This document shows positions 42,054 to 52,675 of a stretch of DNA of 64,000 bases, piece by piece; position 1 is the stretch's first letter; every line of letters starts with the position of its first letter. The notes below the pieces were generated by a model, which worked only from the letters and a program-made list of their open reading frames with translations, did not search any database and had not been told where the DNA came from. A program made the translations under genes and the position numbers. Origin of the DNA: CAVSWN01 sp963770995 (lineage in GTDB: Bacteria > Acidobacteriota > Vicinamibacteria > Vicinamibacterales > CAVVIG01); NCBI GenBank assembly GCA_963770995.1, contig CAVYRS010000005.1, positions 1,302,001 to 1,366,000 of the forward strand, read 5' to 3'.

Positions 42054-43513
42054 TCACACCAGAGCAACCTGCTCTGCATTGGGCTCCGCTCAACAGTACC
42101 AGGGTTCGTTCAGATACGGCACGGTCGCACGCGCTCGCGGGCCGGTTGTCGGCGCGACTGGCAGCGCCGGCGCGCTCGTGCGCGAGCGGCGCTGACCTCG
42201 TCGAACAGCCGCCGGCGATCCGCCGTCAGCTCGGCGCCGACGAGCGCCATCACCTCGCGCTGGAGCTCGTCGACGCGCGGATCGGGATGCGTCCAGCGGT
42301 AGGTCGAGCGTCGGCGGGATCGAACGCGCCGACGTGCGCGCCGCATCTCGTCGAGCTCCAGCAGCCGCGATCCTTCCGGAACCAGCAGCCGGATCGCGAG
42401 CTGAATCGGCGCCACGTGATCGACCAGATCGAGCGCGTCGATCGTGTCGAGCAGATCGCAGTAGTCGTCGAGCGTCAGCCACGGATGAAACGCGACGAAG
42501 GTCGGCACCAGCGTCACGCCCGCGCTCGCGGCAGAGCGCGACGGCCTCGACGAAGTCGGCGCGCGTGTGCCCCTTGTCGAGCAGCGCGCAGCACGCGATC
42601 GTCGACCGATTCGACCGCGCTCGTCACGAACACGCAGCCGGTCGCGGCGAGCCGCGGCAGCAGATCGCGATGCTGCAGCAGGTGCTCGACCTTGATCGTC
42701 ACGTCGTAGCTGACCGGCGGATGCGCCGCGTGCAGCGCGTCGACGATGCGCATCGCGTGCGTCGGGACCGTTGAAGAAGTCGGGATCGCCGAAGGTGATG
42801 TGCCGCGCGCCGGCCGCGACCTGCGCGGCGATGTCGGCGAGCACGACGTCGGGCTGCACGACGCGGAACTGCCCGTTGTAGACCGGCACGACCGGACAGT
42901 GCCGGCACAGATGCCGGCAGCCGCGGCTCGCTTCGGTGTAGCCGACCAGTGCGGCGCGCGCCGTCGGGCATCTGCAGCGTCGCGTATGCGAGCCAGCGGC
43001 GGCAGGCCCGTGCGATCGGGGACGAGGAAGTGAATCCGCGGCAGCTGGCGCTCGTGGTTCGACAAGCTCACCGCGAGCGATGACGGCGGTCCGGTCGTCA
43101 CACGCTCTTCGACTCTGCGCTCATCCTGAGCGTGCTCGCAGGTTGCGCGGCTGCGCCGCCCAGGCCGCCAGCTCCTCCTCGAACTCGCCGCCGAAGATCG
43201 CGTCGACGCCGAGCGAGCGCAGCCACTCGGCGTTGAGCGGCGCGTACAGCCCGAACGCGCAGATGCGCGCCGCGGGTTCACCCGCCGCGCCGCCGCGATG
43301 ACCGGGCCGCCAGCCGCGTCGCCGTGTGCATCGGCAGGTGAAACGCGATCGAGGTCGGCCGCTGCAGACGCGCTCGCGCCGCAGCTTCTCCTTCGCCGCG
43401 TCGACGCACGTCGACCGTCCCACCCGGCCGCGCGCAGCCAGGCCGCGGCCGACGCCAGCCCGAACGGCTGGCGTCCCATCTCGTACGTGCTGATCGAGGA
43501 GCGCGCTGCGCAT
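42054..43513 (-). CDS. CUAEP-tail radical SAM selenoprotein with B12-binding-like domain
   Basis: Starts MRSALLISTYEMGRQPFGLA, recovered by removing one CG-creating base. The N-terminal part (SIAFHLPMHTATRLAAPVIA, ICAFGLYAPLNAEWLRSLGV, DAIFGGEFEEELAAW) resembles a cobalamin-binding Rossmann domain. The radical SAM core has Cys-Arg-His-Leu-Cys-Arg-His-Cys (C-x3-C-x2-C) in RGCRHLCRHCPVVPVYNGQF, then RHITFGDPDFFNG, SYDVTIKVEHLLQHRDLLPR, GCVFVTSAVESVDD and PTFVAFHPWLTLDDYCDLLD. The C-terminus reads TVPYLNEPWYC, then UGA (42090-42092), then AEPNAEQVALV and a TGA stop at 42054. The frame is the same on both sides of the UGA, so it is read as selenocysteine in a C-U-A-E-P tail. From memory, this matches a radical SAM family named for CUAEP/CCAEP tails. 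A repeat (43050-43078) is translated in frame. Confidence 0.85.
42060..42092 (-). promoter_or_regulatory. Candidate SECIS element for selenocysteine insertion
   Basis: Read on the minus strand, the UGA is followed by 13 bases and then CAGAGCA-GGT-TGCTCTG, a perfect 7-bp stem (42060-42076) with a GGU loop. The GCAGGU/GC apex resembles the E. coli fdhF SECIS apex (GCAGGUCUGC). The distance from UGA to the loop, 20 bases, falls in the bacterial SECIS range. A possible outer pairing of GCC with GGC extends the stem. SelB is expected to bind it. Confidence 0.75.
43050..43078. repeat. TTCGACAAGCTCA palindrome inside the radical SAM gene
   Basis: GCTCGTGGTTCGACAAGCTC followed by ACCGCGAGC: outer arms GCTCG and CGAGC. 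It reads in frame as SLAVSLSNHE within the protein, the same style as STLVLSLSKD in glcE. Confidence 0.75.
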
Positions 43514-43548
43514 CGATCGACTGACAATCATTGTATTCTTCGTGCATC

Positions 43549-45065
<1,517 letters not shown>

Positions 45066-45067
45066 TC

Positions 45068-45857
45068 ATGGCCCTCGAAGAATACAAACGCAAGCGCGAC
45101 TTCAAGAAGACGCCCGAGCCCGAAGGCAAGGTCGCGGCCGAAGCGGGCGCGAGCTGTTCTTCTGCGTCCAGAAGCATCTCGCCAGCCACCTGCACTACGA
45201 CTTCCGCCTCGAGCACAACGGCGTGCTGCTGTCCTGGGCCGTGCCGAAGGGGCCGTCGCTCGATCCGAAGACGAAGCGACTCGCGATGAACGTCGAGGAT
45301 CATCCGTTCGACTACGGCGAGTTCGAAGGCGTCATCCCCGAAGGCTACGGCGCCGGCATCGTCATGCTCTGGGATCGCGGCACCTGGACGCCGCGAACCG
45401 GACGATGTGGACGCCGCGCTGAAGAAGGGCGATCTGAAGTTCACGCTGAACGGCTACAAGCTGAAGGGATCGTGGGTGCTGGTGCGCACGAGCGGCCGCT
45501 ACTCCGGGCGCGCGCGGCGGCGGCGATCGCAGCTGGCTGCTGATCAAGCACCGCGACGACTGGGCGGGCGACGTCGACATCACCGAGTTCGCGCCGCGCA
45601 GCGTGAAGAGCGACGGCGACTTCGAGGACATCCTCGCGCGAGGACACGCCCGCGATCTGGCAGATCGAACCGGCCGGCGAAGGGCGGCGACACCGGCGCG
45701 ATGCTCGCGCAGATCATCGAGCGCGCCGCGAAGCTGAAGAGCCGCGCGCGCGCAGCGGGCACAAAGGCACGCAGCGCCGCGACAAGGCCGCGAACGGCCG
45801 CGAGCGTCCAAGGAACAACGCAGAAGCACCGCGAGAAAACGCGCCAGAAAGAAATAG
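45068..45857 (+). CDS. Stand-alone LigD-type 3'-phosphoesterase domain protein
   Basis: Begins MALEEYKRKRDFKKTPEPEG. The catalytic core is FVVQKH-like CVQKHLASHLHYDFRLEHNG, VLLSWAVPKGPSLDPKTKRL, AMNVEDHPFDYGEFEGVIPE and GYGAGIVMLWDRGTWTPE, giving the His, Asp and Glu metal ligands of the LigD phosphoesterase. DLKFTLNGYKLKGSWVLVRT and WLLIKHRDDWAGDVDITEFA close the domain. LigD phosphoesterase trims 3'-ribonucleotides or phosphates at double-strand breaks before ligation. There is no ligase or polymerase domain and no Ku gene in view. A Lys/Ala/Arg-rich tail (RAAKLKSRARAAGTKARSAA) follows, which could bind DNA, and it runs into a repeat (45817). The end at 45857 is one of two possible frames. 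Confidence 0.85.
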
Positions 45858-45885
45858 CTCCGCGTGCTCAGCGGGCTCTGCGTTC
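45817..45885. repeat. Imperfect hairpin of GCAGAAGC words at a gene junction
   Basis: AACGCAGAAGCACCGCGAG (45817-45835) faces the right arm CGCGTGCTCAGCGGGCTCTG (45861-45880) plus CGTT. Pairing is imperfect. It spans the end of the phosphoesterase gene and the start of the next gene. Confidence 0.5.
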
Positions 45886-48864
45886 GATCGTCTTGTCCTG
45901 CTCGCCGCGCTGGGCGCCCTCGTCGTCGCGCCGCGCGCAGAACGTCCCGACCACACGCGCAGATCGACTCTCACGCTCACCGAAGGCACGTCGATGGCGG
46001 CGGCCGCGTCGCCCGACCGCCGGTCGATCGCGATCGATCTGCTCGGCGGCGCTCTGGATCCTGCCGTTCCGACGGCGGCGAGGCGAAGCGGATCACGCCC
46101 GAGCTGCTCGAGGCGCGCCAGCCGACCTGGTCGCCCGACAGCCAGTCGATCGCCTTCCAGGGCTACGACGACGGCGCCTGGCACATCTACGTGATCCCGC
46201 GCGACGGCGGCGACGCGAAGGCGATCACGAGCGGCGCGTTCGACGATCGCGAGCCGGCCTGGTCGCACGACGGATCGCGCATCGCGTTCTCGTCGGATCG
46301 CTACGGCGGCATCACCACCATCTGGGAAGTCGCGGTCGCGCACCGGCGAGGTCCGGCAGATCAGCAAGCGCGACGGCTGGATGCCGACCTGGTCGCCGCA
46401 ACGATCGACGAGATCACGTTCGTCTCGCCGACGGATGCGCGGCCAGCGCAGCGACCCGCGCAGCCGGCGCGTCGCCGGGCTCTGGGCCGTCGACGCGGAC
46501 GGGCGCGAGCGCCTGCTCGTCACCGACGCGACGCAGAACGGCATGCCGCCGGCGCGCGGCGTGGAGCCCGAACGGCACCGACCTCGCGTACGTCGCCGGC
46601 GGACGCGCTCGCGCGTGAACGGCCGGCCGGCTGAGTCGGCCGCCGAACGAGGACGTCTTCCCGTTCAAGCCGCAGTGGATCTCGCGCACGCGAGTTCCTC
46701 TACACGGCCGATCGGCCACATCAAGCGGCGCTCGACTCGGCGGACGTCGACGGTCGCGATCGTGCCGTTCACGCGCGAAGGTGTCGCTGCAGCGCAGCAC
46801 CTACACGATCGCGCATCGCGCGCTCGAGCCGGCCGAGCCGCAGCGCGCTCGACCGGCATCGTCAGCCCGGTCGTCTCGCCGGACGGCCGCGCGATCGCGT
46901 TCACGCGATGGGCGATCTGTGGCTGCTGCCGGTCGGCGGCACGCCGGTGCAGCTGACCAACGATGCGGCGATGGAGATCGATCCGGCGTGGTCGCCCGAC
47001 AGCACGCAGATCGCGTTCGCGAGCGATCGCGGCGGCCACATGGATCTCTGGATCCGCGATCTGCGCGACAACAGCGACGCGCAGCTGACCGAGGAGCGCG
47101 GCGCGCGTCTCGGGCCCGGCATGGTCGCCCGACGGCAACCACATCGCGTTCCTGATCGATCACCGCGCGCTGCGCGACGGTCGATCTGCCAGCGCGATCG
47201 CACGCGCTGCGTCGTCACCGGCCGGCCGCGCTCGGCGAGCTGGGACGGCCGACGTGGTCGGCCGACAGCGAGTCGATCGCGGTCGGCGCGCTGCTTCCCG
47301 TACTCGAACCGCTATCGCGAGGGGCTCAACCAGCTGCTGCTGTACTCCGTCGAACAGCAGCGGCGATCTCGTCGTCGGTGCTCTTCCCGGAGCACTCCGC
47401 CGGCAATCGTCAGGACACGGGCCCGTCTGGTCGCCCGACGGCTTCCGCATGGCGTTCGTCAGCGAAGGCACGCTGTGGGTCGTCGCCGGTCGACGAGCGC
47501 GGCGGCGCCACCGGGCCGCCCGCACGCGATCGCCGACGATCAACCCGAGTCGCCGAGCTGGGAAGGCGATTCGCAGCACATCGTCTATCAGACGCCGCGA
47601 GGTCTGCGCCGCGTCCTCGCCGACGGCAGCCTGCCCGATCCGATCGCGCTCGATCTCGACCTGGCGCAACGCGCGCAACGCCCGAGCGCATCGTCGTCCA
47701 CGCCGGCCACGTGTTCGACGGCGACGCTCGAAGCGATGCGCGGCGAGTCGGACATCGTGATCGAGCGCGGCATCATCCGCAGCATCGAGGCGCATCGCGA
47801 CGAGCTGCACACCGGCGCGGTCGTCGACGCGTCGAACGAGTATCGTGATGCCCGGCCTGATCGAGATGCACGCGCATCTCGACGACGGGTACGGCGGCGA
47901 ACTTCGGCCGCGTGTGGCTGGCGTACGGCATCACGAGCCTGCGGATCCCGTCGATCAACCCGTACGCCGGGCTCGAGCAGCGCGAGGCGTTCGACGCCGG
48001 ACGGCGGCCCGGGCCGCGCGTGTTCCTCGCCGGCGATCCGTTCGACGGCGCGCGCGTCTACTACCCGGGCGGCGTGTCGGTCACGATCGGACGAGCAGCT
48101 CGATCGCGAGCTCGATCGCGCGTCGACGCTCGGCGTCGACTTCTTCAAGACCTACGTGCGGCTGCCCGATCGGCTGCAGAAGCGCATCGTCGACTACGCG
48201 CACGCGCAGGACAGGCCGGTGACCTCGCACGAGCTCTATCCCGGCGGTCGCGTTCGGCGTCGACGGCGTCGAGCATCTGCGCGGCACCAGCCGGCGCGGC
48301 TACTCGCCGAAGCTGAGCGCGACCGGCCGCGCCTACCAGGACGTCATCGATCTGATCGCGAAGTCGGGCGTGACGCTGACGCCGACGATCGGCATCATGG
48401 GCGCGTTTCGCGGCGCGCGAAGCGGGCGACAAGACGCTGCTGTTCGATCCGCGGCTGGCGCTGTTTCCGCTGCCGGTGGTGGCGCAGCTGACCGACCTGG
48501 CGGCGGCGCGACCGCGATCCCGCGCTCGATCGCGCGCATCAAGCCGTACGAAGCGACGCTGAAGGCGATCGCCGCCGGCGGCGGGACGATCCTCGCCGGC
48601 ACCGACTCGCCGATCGTGCCGTACGGGCTGGGACTGCACGTCGAGCTCGAGTCCTACGTGCACGCCGGGCTGACGCCGTTCCAGGCGCTGCAGACGGCGA
48701 CGGTCAACGCGGCGCAGGCGCTCGGCCTCGACGACGAGCTCGGGACGATCGAACCGGGCAAGCTGGCCGATCTGACGTTCCTCGGCGGCGATCCGCTGAC
48801 GGACATCCGCAACACGCGCGACGTGAAGCGCGTGATGCGCGGCGGCCGGCTGTTACACGCGTGA
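45864..48864 (+). CDS. Secreted TolB-propeller amidohydrolase
   Basis: About 1000 codons. A signal-like start (GTG 45864; CLLAALGALVVAPRA in a shifted frame) is followed by TolB/WD40-type blades with the PDGxxIAFxS pattern: PTWSPDSQSIAFQGYDDGAW, AWSHDGSRIAFSSDRYGGIT, DPAWSPDSTQIAFASDRGGH, VWSPDGFRMAFVSEGTLWVV. The C-terminal third is a metal-dependent amidohydrolase: ERIVVHAGHVFDGD, MPGLIEMHAHL (HxH), a bridging Lys region VDFFKTYVRLPDRLQKRIVD, GGGTILAGTDSPIVPYGLGL (Asp), LTPFQALQTATVNAAQALGL and PGKLADLTFLGGDPLTDIRN. This two-module architecture is common in Acidobacteria and Bacteroidetes; the substrate is unknown. The last 160 residues are intact. Shifts are dense before 48,370. Confidence 0.8.
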
Positions 48865-48887
48865 CCGATCTGATCAAACGTTAAGAG

Positions 48888-48963
48888 AACACCGCAGAGA
48901 TCGCCAAGACCGCCAGACGAACACGATCTCTGCGCTCTGCGATCTTTGCGGTCTCCGCGGTTC
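48888..48963. repeat. Long hairpin of CCGCAGAGAT words
   Basis: The left arm ACCGCAGAGATCGCCAAGAC (48891-48910) faces the right arm, which includes TCTGCGATCTTTGCGGTC and ends TCCGCGGT (about 48935-48960). It lies between convergent genes (amidohydrolase and yvcK), where it could act as a bidirectional terminator. Confidence 0.8.
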
Positions 48964-48967
48964 CTTC

Positions 48968-49941
48968 TTAGTCGTCCGCGAGCAGGCGCTGCGACAGCAC
49001 GCTCCAGACCGCGTACGCGAGCCGCAGGCGATCGTGCCGGGCGATCTCGCCGGTCCAGAATTCTCCGCCGACCAGCTCGCAGTGCTCCGGCAGCGTTGCC
49101 CGGGCGCGAGCGGCTCCTTGTGCTCCTGCGCGTAGCGGCCGAGCACCTGCGGCGACGGCCACTTCATGTTGGTGATGACGACGTCGACCTTGCGGCCGGT
49201 GGCTTCTTCGATCCGCGCGACCGCGTCGGCGGCGGTGAAGCCGAGCATGCCGCGTCCTTCGGTCAGCAGGTTGGCGATGAGGATGATCGGCCCTTTCATC
49301 TCGCCAGCGCCTCGGCCACGCCGCGCACGAGGAAGATCGGCATCAGGCTGGTGTAGAAGCTGCCGGGACCGATGATGACGGCGTCGAACTCGGCGATCGC
49401 CTTCGCCACCGCCGGATGAATCGACACCGGCGGCTCGAGCCAGATCCGGCGCACGAACCGGCCGGACGTCTGCCCGGCGTCGACCTCGACCTCGCCGCGC
49501 GTCGCCGAGCCGTCGCCGTACTCGGCGCAGACCGACGCCTGCTGCACGCTGACCGGCCAGACGCGGCCGCGGCAGCCGAGCAGCGCGCGCAGCCCGTCGA
49601 TCGCGTCGAGAAAGTCGCCGCTGTAGCGCTGCATCATCGACAGCAGCAGGTTGCCGCCGGTATGGCCGCCGAGCCGCGCGTGCTCGAGCGTCGGCAGCCG
49701 CGCGAGCAGCACGCGGCGCGCCTCGCGCGGCGTTGCGCGCCAGCGCCAGCGCGCATTTCAGGATGTCGCCCGGCGGCAGGACGCCGAGCTCGTCGCGCAG
49801 CTGGCCGGAGCTGCCGCCGCTGTCGAACATCGTGACGACGGCGTTGAGGTGCAGCCACGGGTTGTGCTTCAGGCCGCCGAGCAGGCTCGGCAGTCCGGTG
49901 CCGCCGCCGAAGCAGCCGACGTTCAGCTGGCGCAGACGCAT
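48968..49941 (-). CDS. yvcK: YvcK/CofD-like protein (putative gluconeogenesis factor)
   Basis: Starts MRLRQLNVGCFGGGTGLPSL. The Gly-rich loop GCFGGGTGLPSLLGGLKHNP and NAVVTMFDSGGSSGQLRDEL with GVLPPGDILKCALAL are the YvcK signature. The middle has LGGHTGGNLLLSMMQRYSGD, DAIIGPGSFYTSLMPIFLV in part, GPIILIANLLTEGRGMLGFT and VDVVITNMKWPSPQVLGRYA. It ends LRLAYAVWSVLSQRLLADD. YvcK binds UDP-sugar in Bacillus and affects cell-wall synthesis and central carbon use. About 320 residues is the usual length. Shifts lie near 49735, 49300 and 49095. Confidence 0.88.
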
Positions 49942-49969
49942 CGCGCGTCATTGTAGACCGTACGCTGAC

Positions 49970-50755
49970 ATGATGACGTCCATGAGCATTCCTCCGACGC
50001 TGTTCACGACGCTGGAGCGCGAGCTCCGCGACGATCTTCGGCAGCCGGCTGCAGTCGCTCGTCGTCTACGGACAGCGAACGCACGCTGCCGGACACGCAC
50101 ACGTGGCAGGGCACAGCACGCAGGCCGCCGGGCACGGCCACGACGCGCCGCCGACGCACACGCTCGCCGATCGTCGATTCGATGACGCGCCGCACGATCT
50201 GCGCGCGTGCGCGGTCCGCGTCGACGCGTGGCACGACGCCGGGCTGGCGACGCCGCTGCTCATCGCCGCGCACGAGTTCGAGCGTCGCTCGACGCATTCC
50301 CGCTCGAGTTCGGCGCGATCCTCGCCGACCACGTCGGTCGTCGCCGGCAGCGAACCCGTTCGACGTCGCTCGCGGTCGATCCGGCCGACCTGCGCCGCGC
50401 GTGCGAAGTGCAGGCGCGCAGCCATCTGCTCCACCTGCGCGAAGGCTTTCTCGAAACGCGCGGCCGCGCCGACGCGCTCGCCGTGCTGATCGTCCGGTCG
50501 GCGCCGCGCCTTCGCCGCGCTCGTCACCAGCATCGCGCGGCTCGAGGGCCACGACGACCGACGACGCCGCGTCGGCGGCACGGCACGTCGAGCGCACGCT
50601 CGGAACGCCGACCGGCGCGGTCGGCGCGAAGTCATCGAGACTCGCCGGCGCGCACGACATCTCGTCCGCCGAGGCCGAGCGCCTCTTCCCGCCGTACCTC
50701 GACGCGGTCGAGCGGCTCGTCGACGCTACGTCGACGGCTGGAGCGCGTGCGGTGA
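49970..50755 (+). CDS. Unknown protein with nucleotidyltransferase-like start and His-rich insert
   Basis: Starts MMTSMSIPPTLFTTLERELR. The part LRDDLGSRLQSLVVYGQRTH resembles the entry of a nucleotidyltransferase (LVVYGS-like strand), but the second Ser/Asp motif is not clear. A His-rich stretch follows (AAGHAHVAGHSTQAAGHGHD, APPTHT), possibly metal binding. Then come THDDLRACAVRVDAWHDAGL, ATPLLIAAHEFERSLDAFPL, EFGAILADHV, DLRRACEVQARSHLLHLREG and FLETRGRADALAVLIVRSAP, which are helical. Frames change about six times. It is the first gene of a plus-strand group with TPM, LemA and PH-like genes. No function is assigned. Confidence 0.5.
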
Positions 50756-50764
50756 AGCTATCTC

Positions 50765-51643
50765 GATGTGGCGCATCGACTCATGGCGCATCAGCGATCG
50801 CAGCCATCAGGCCTGCGCCGCATCTGCTCGTTGTCGCGCTGCGTGCGCTCACTCTCGCGCCGTCGCCAGCTCGCGCCGCGGATCCCCTGCCCGAGCTGAC
50901 CGCGCCGGTCAACGATTTCGCGAACGTCATCGACGCCGACGAGCGCGCGCGCGATGGACCGCATGATCCGCGCGCTCCAGGCGGCGACCGGCGACGTCGT
51001 CGTGGTCGCGACGGTGCCGACGATCGAGCCGTACGGCGACATCAAGCGAATACGCCGTCAAGCTGTTCGAGAACCACGGCCGCGGCATCGGCCAGAAGGG
51101 CAAGGACAACGGCCTGCTGATCCTGCTCGCGCTCAAGGAGCGGCGCGTGCAGGTCGAGGTCGGCTACGACCTCGAGCAGTGGATCACCGACGGCTTCTCC
51201 GGCGAGACGAGCCGCGAGGTGATGACGCCGCAGTTCCGCAGCAGGGCCGCTACGGCGCCGGGCTGCTCGCCGGCACCGAGCGCATCATCGGCCGCATCGC
51301 GCAGGGCCGCGGCGTCACGCTCGAGGGCGTGCGCGCTGCCGCGGCACGAGCTCGCGACGCGGACGGCACCGCCGATCCCGCGGATGGCTCATCCGATCGT
51401 CATCTTCATCGTCATATCTGATCATCAGCCGCTCGGCGGCGGCGGCGGCGGCGCGGCGCAGCCGCTTCTGGGGCGGCGGCGGAGGCTGGTCGAGCGGCGT
51501 CGGTCCGTTCGGCGGCGGATTTGGCGGCGGCTTCGGCGGTGGCGGGTTCGGCGGCGGCGGCGGCGGTGGTCGGCGGCTTCGGCGGCGGGTTCGGCGGATT
51601 CGGCGGCGGCAGCAGCGGCGGCGGCGGCGGCGGCTCCAGTTGG
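50765..51643 (+). CDS. TPM-domain (YgcG-like) protein with Gly-rich tail
   Basis: A hydrophobic leader (LVVALRALTLAPSPARA) is followed by the TPM fold: DPLPELTAPVNDFANVIDAD, ATGDVVVVATVPTIEPYGDI, KLFENHGRGIGQKGKDNGLL, ILLALKERRVQVEVGYDLEQ and WITDGFSGETSREVMTPQF with RIIGRIAQGRG. A transmembrane-like stretch (HPIVIFIVI) then leads to a glycine/phenylalanine-rich tail (WGGGGGWSSGVGPFGGGFGG and more) that ends GGGSSW, as is usual in YgcG-like proteins. It likely sits in the membrane facing the periplasm; proposed roles include photosystem repair in plants and respiratory complex assembly, none proven in bacteria. Frameshifts occur in the leader and tail. Confidence 0.8.
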
Positions 51644-51682
51644 TAGAATGCCTCATATGACGATGACACGCGAAGAACTCTG

Positions 51683-52250
51683 ATGCAGATGGCTGGTCGC
51701 TGGCCGTGGCGACGACTGCCGCTGACCGGCTGCTCGTACAACACGTTCGTCAGCCAGGAAGAGGCGATCAAGGCGCAGTGGGCGCAGGTCGAGAACCAGC
51801 TGCAGCGGCGCAACGACCTGATCCCGAATCTCGTCGAGACGATCAAAGGCTTCGCGCAGCACGAAGAGGGCGTCTACAAGGACATCGCCGACGCGCGCTC
51901 GCGGCTGCTCGCGGCGAAGTCGCCGGAGGAAACGATCGCGGCGGCGAACCAGCAGACGTCCGCGCTCGGCCGGCTGCTCGCCGTCGTCGAGAACTATCCG
52001 CAGCTGCAAGTCGAACGAGCAGTTCAACCGGCTGATGGACGAGCTCGCCGGCACCGAGAACCGCATCGCGGTCGAGCGCATGCGCTACAACGAGAAGGTG
52101 CAGGAGTACAACACGTCGCGGCGGCCAGTTCCCGTCGAACCTGACGGCGAAGATGTTCGGCTTCAAGGAATATCCGTTCTTCCAGGCGCCGCCGAAGCCA
52201 AGCAGGTGCCGAAGGTCAACTTCCGGAAGCCGATCGTAAACGGTCCGTGA
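51683..52250 (+). CDS. lemA: LemA-family lipoprotein
   Basis: Near the N-terminus LPLTGCSYNTFVSQEEAIKA gives a lipobox (L-T-G-C) instead of the usual LemA transmembrane helix. The coiled-coil body is VENQLQRRNDLIPNLVETIK with GFAQHEEGVYKDIADARSRL, QQTSALGRLLAVVENYPQLQ, AGTENRIAVERMRYNEKVQE and the closing FFQAPPEA-like segment KVNFRKPIVNGP. RRxDLIPNLV is the LemA hallmark. The start at 51683 is uncertain, since ATG 51654 is in another frame and better spaced from the TPM stop. LemA and TPM genes are very often adjacent, as here. Confidence 0.85.
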
Positions 52251-52675
52251 CGCCGACAGGTTCCGCTGCCGTGGGAACGGCTGCTCTGGAGCAGCCGTCC
52301 GCTGGCGGCTCTCGCGCCGGCTTCGCCGGCGAGCGGTACCTGCTCACCGATTTCCGGCTGATTCGCGTCGCCGGTGCCGGCCGCCACGCCGAGGCTTCGG
52401 CGCCCAGAGCTCGACGAGCTCGTGCTGCACGACATCGGCGAGGTGCACCGGACCGAATCGCCGCTCGATCGCGTGCTCGGCACCTCGACGCATCGTCGTG
52501 CATCCGCGCCGGCGGGCGCCGCCGCCGATCGCTGCTCGTCCGCGTCCGCCGCGGCGCGCAGCTGGCGGCGCTGCTCGAGCTGCTCGCCGGCGATCCCCAC
52601 GCGCCGCGCGAGCGCCGACGCCGTCCGCGCCGCGCTCGCCTGGGAGCCGCGGCCGCCGGCGTGGCTCCTCCGTGA
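52247..52675 (+). CDS. Short PH-like domain protein
   Basis: GTG 52247 overlaps the lemA stop (GTGA). After a Gly/Ala-rich lead the domain reads RAGFAGERYLLTDFRLIRVA, ELDELVLHDIGEVHRTESPL, DRVLGTST, RRGAQLAALLELLAGDPHAP and RAALAWEPRPPA, a pattern (YLLTDFRLIRV, then a basic strand, then a C-terminal helix) that suggests a bacterial PH domain. About 140 residues. Its stop overlaps the ATG of the cytochrome gene (TGATG), so the group is translationally coupled. The family assignment is moderate only. Confidence 0.5.
   Translation: MTPTGSAAVGTAALEQPSAGGSRAGFAGERYLLTDFRLIRVAGAGRHAEASAPRARRARAARHRRGAPDRIAARSRARHLDASSCIRAGGRRRRSLLVRVRRGAQLAALLELLAGDPHAPRERRRRPRRARLGAAAAGVAPP

Noticed and set aside
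51412..51846. Proline-rich minus-strand frame opposite the glycine-rich tail
   Set aside because: The PPPPPP runs are the complement of GGC codons in the TPM protein tail. The plus strand has the TPM fold upstream.
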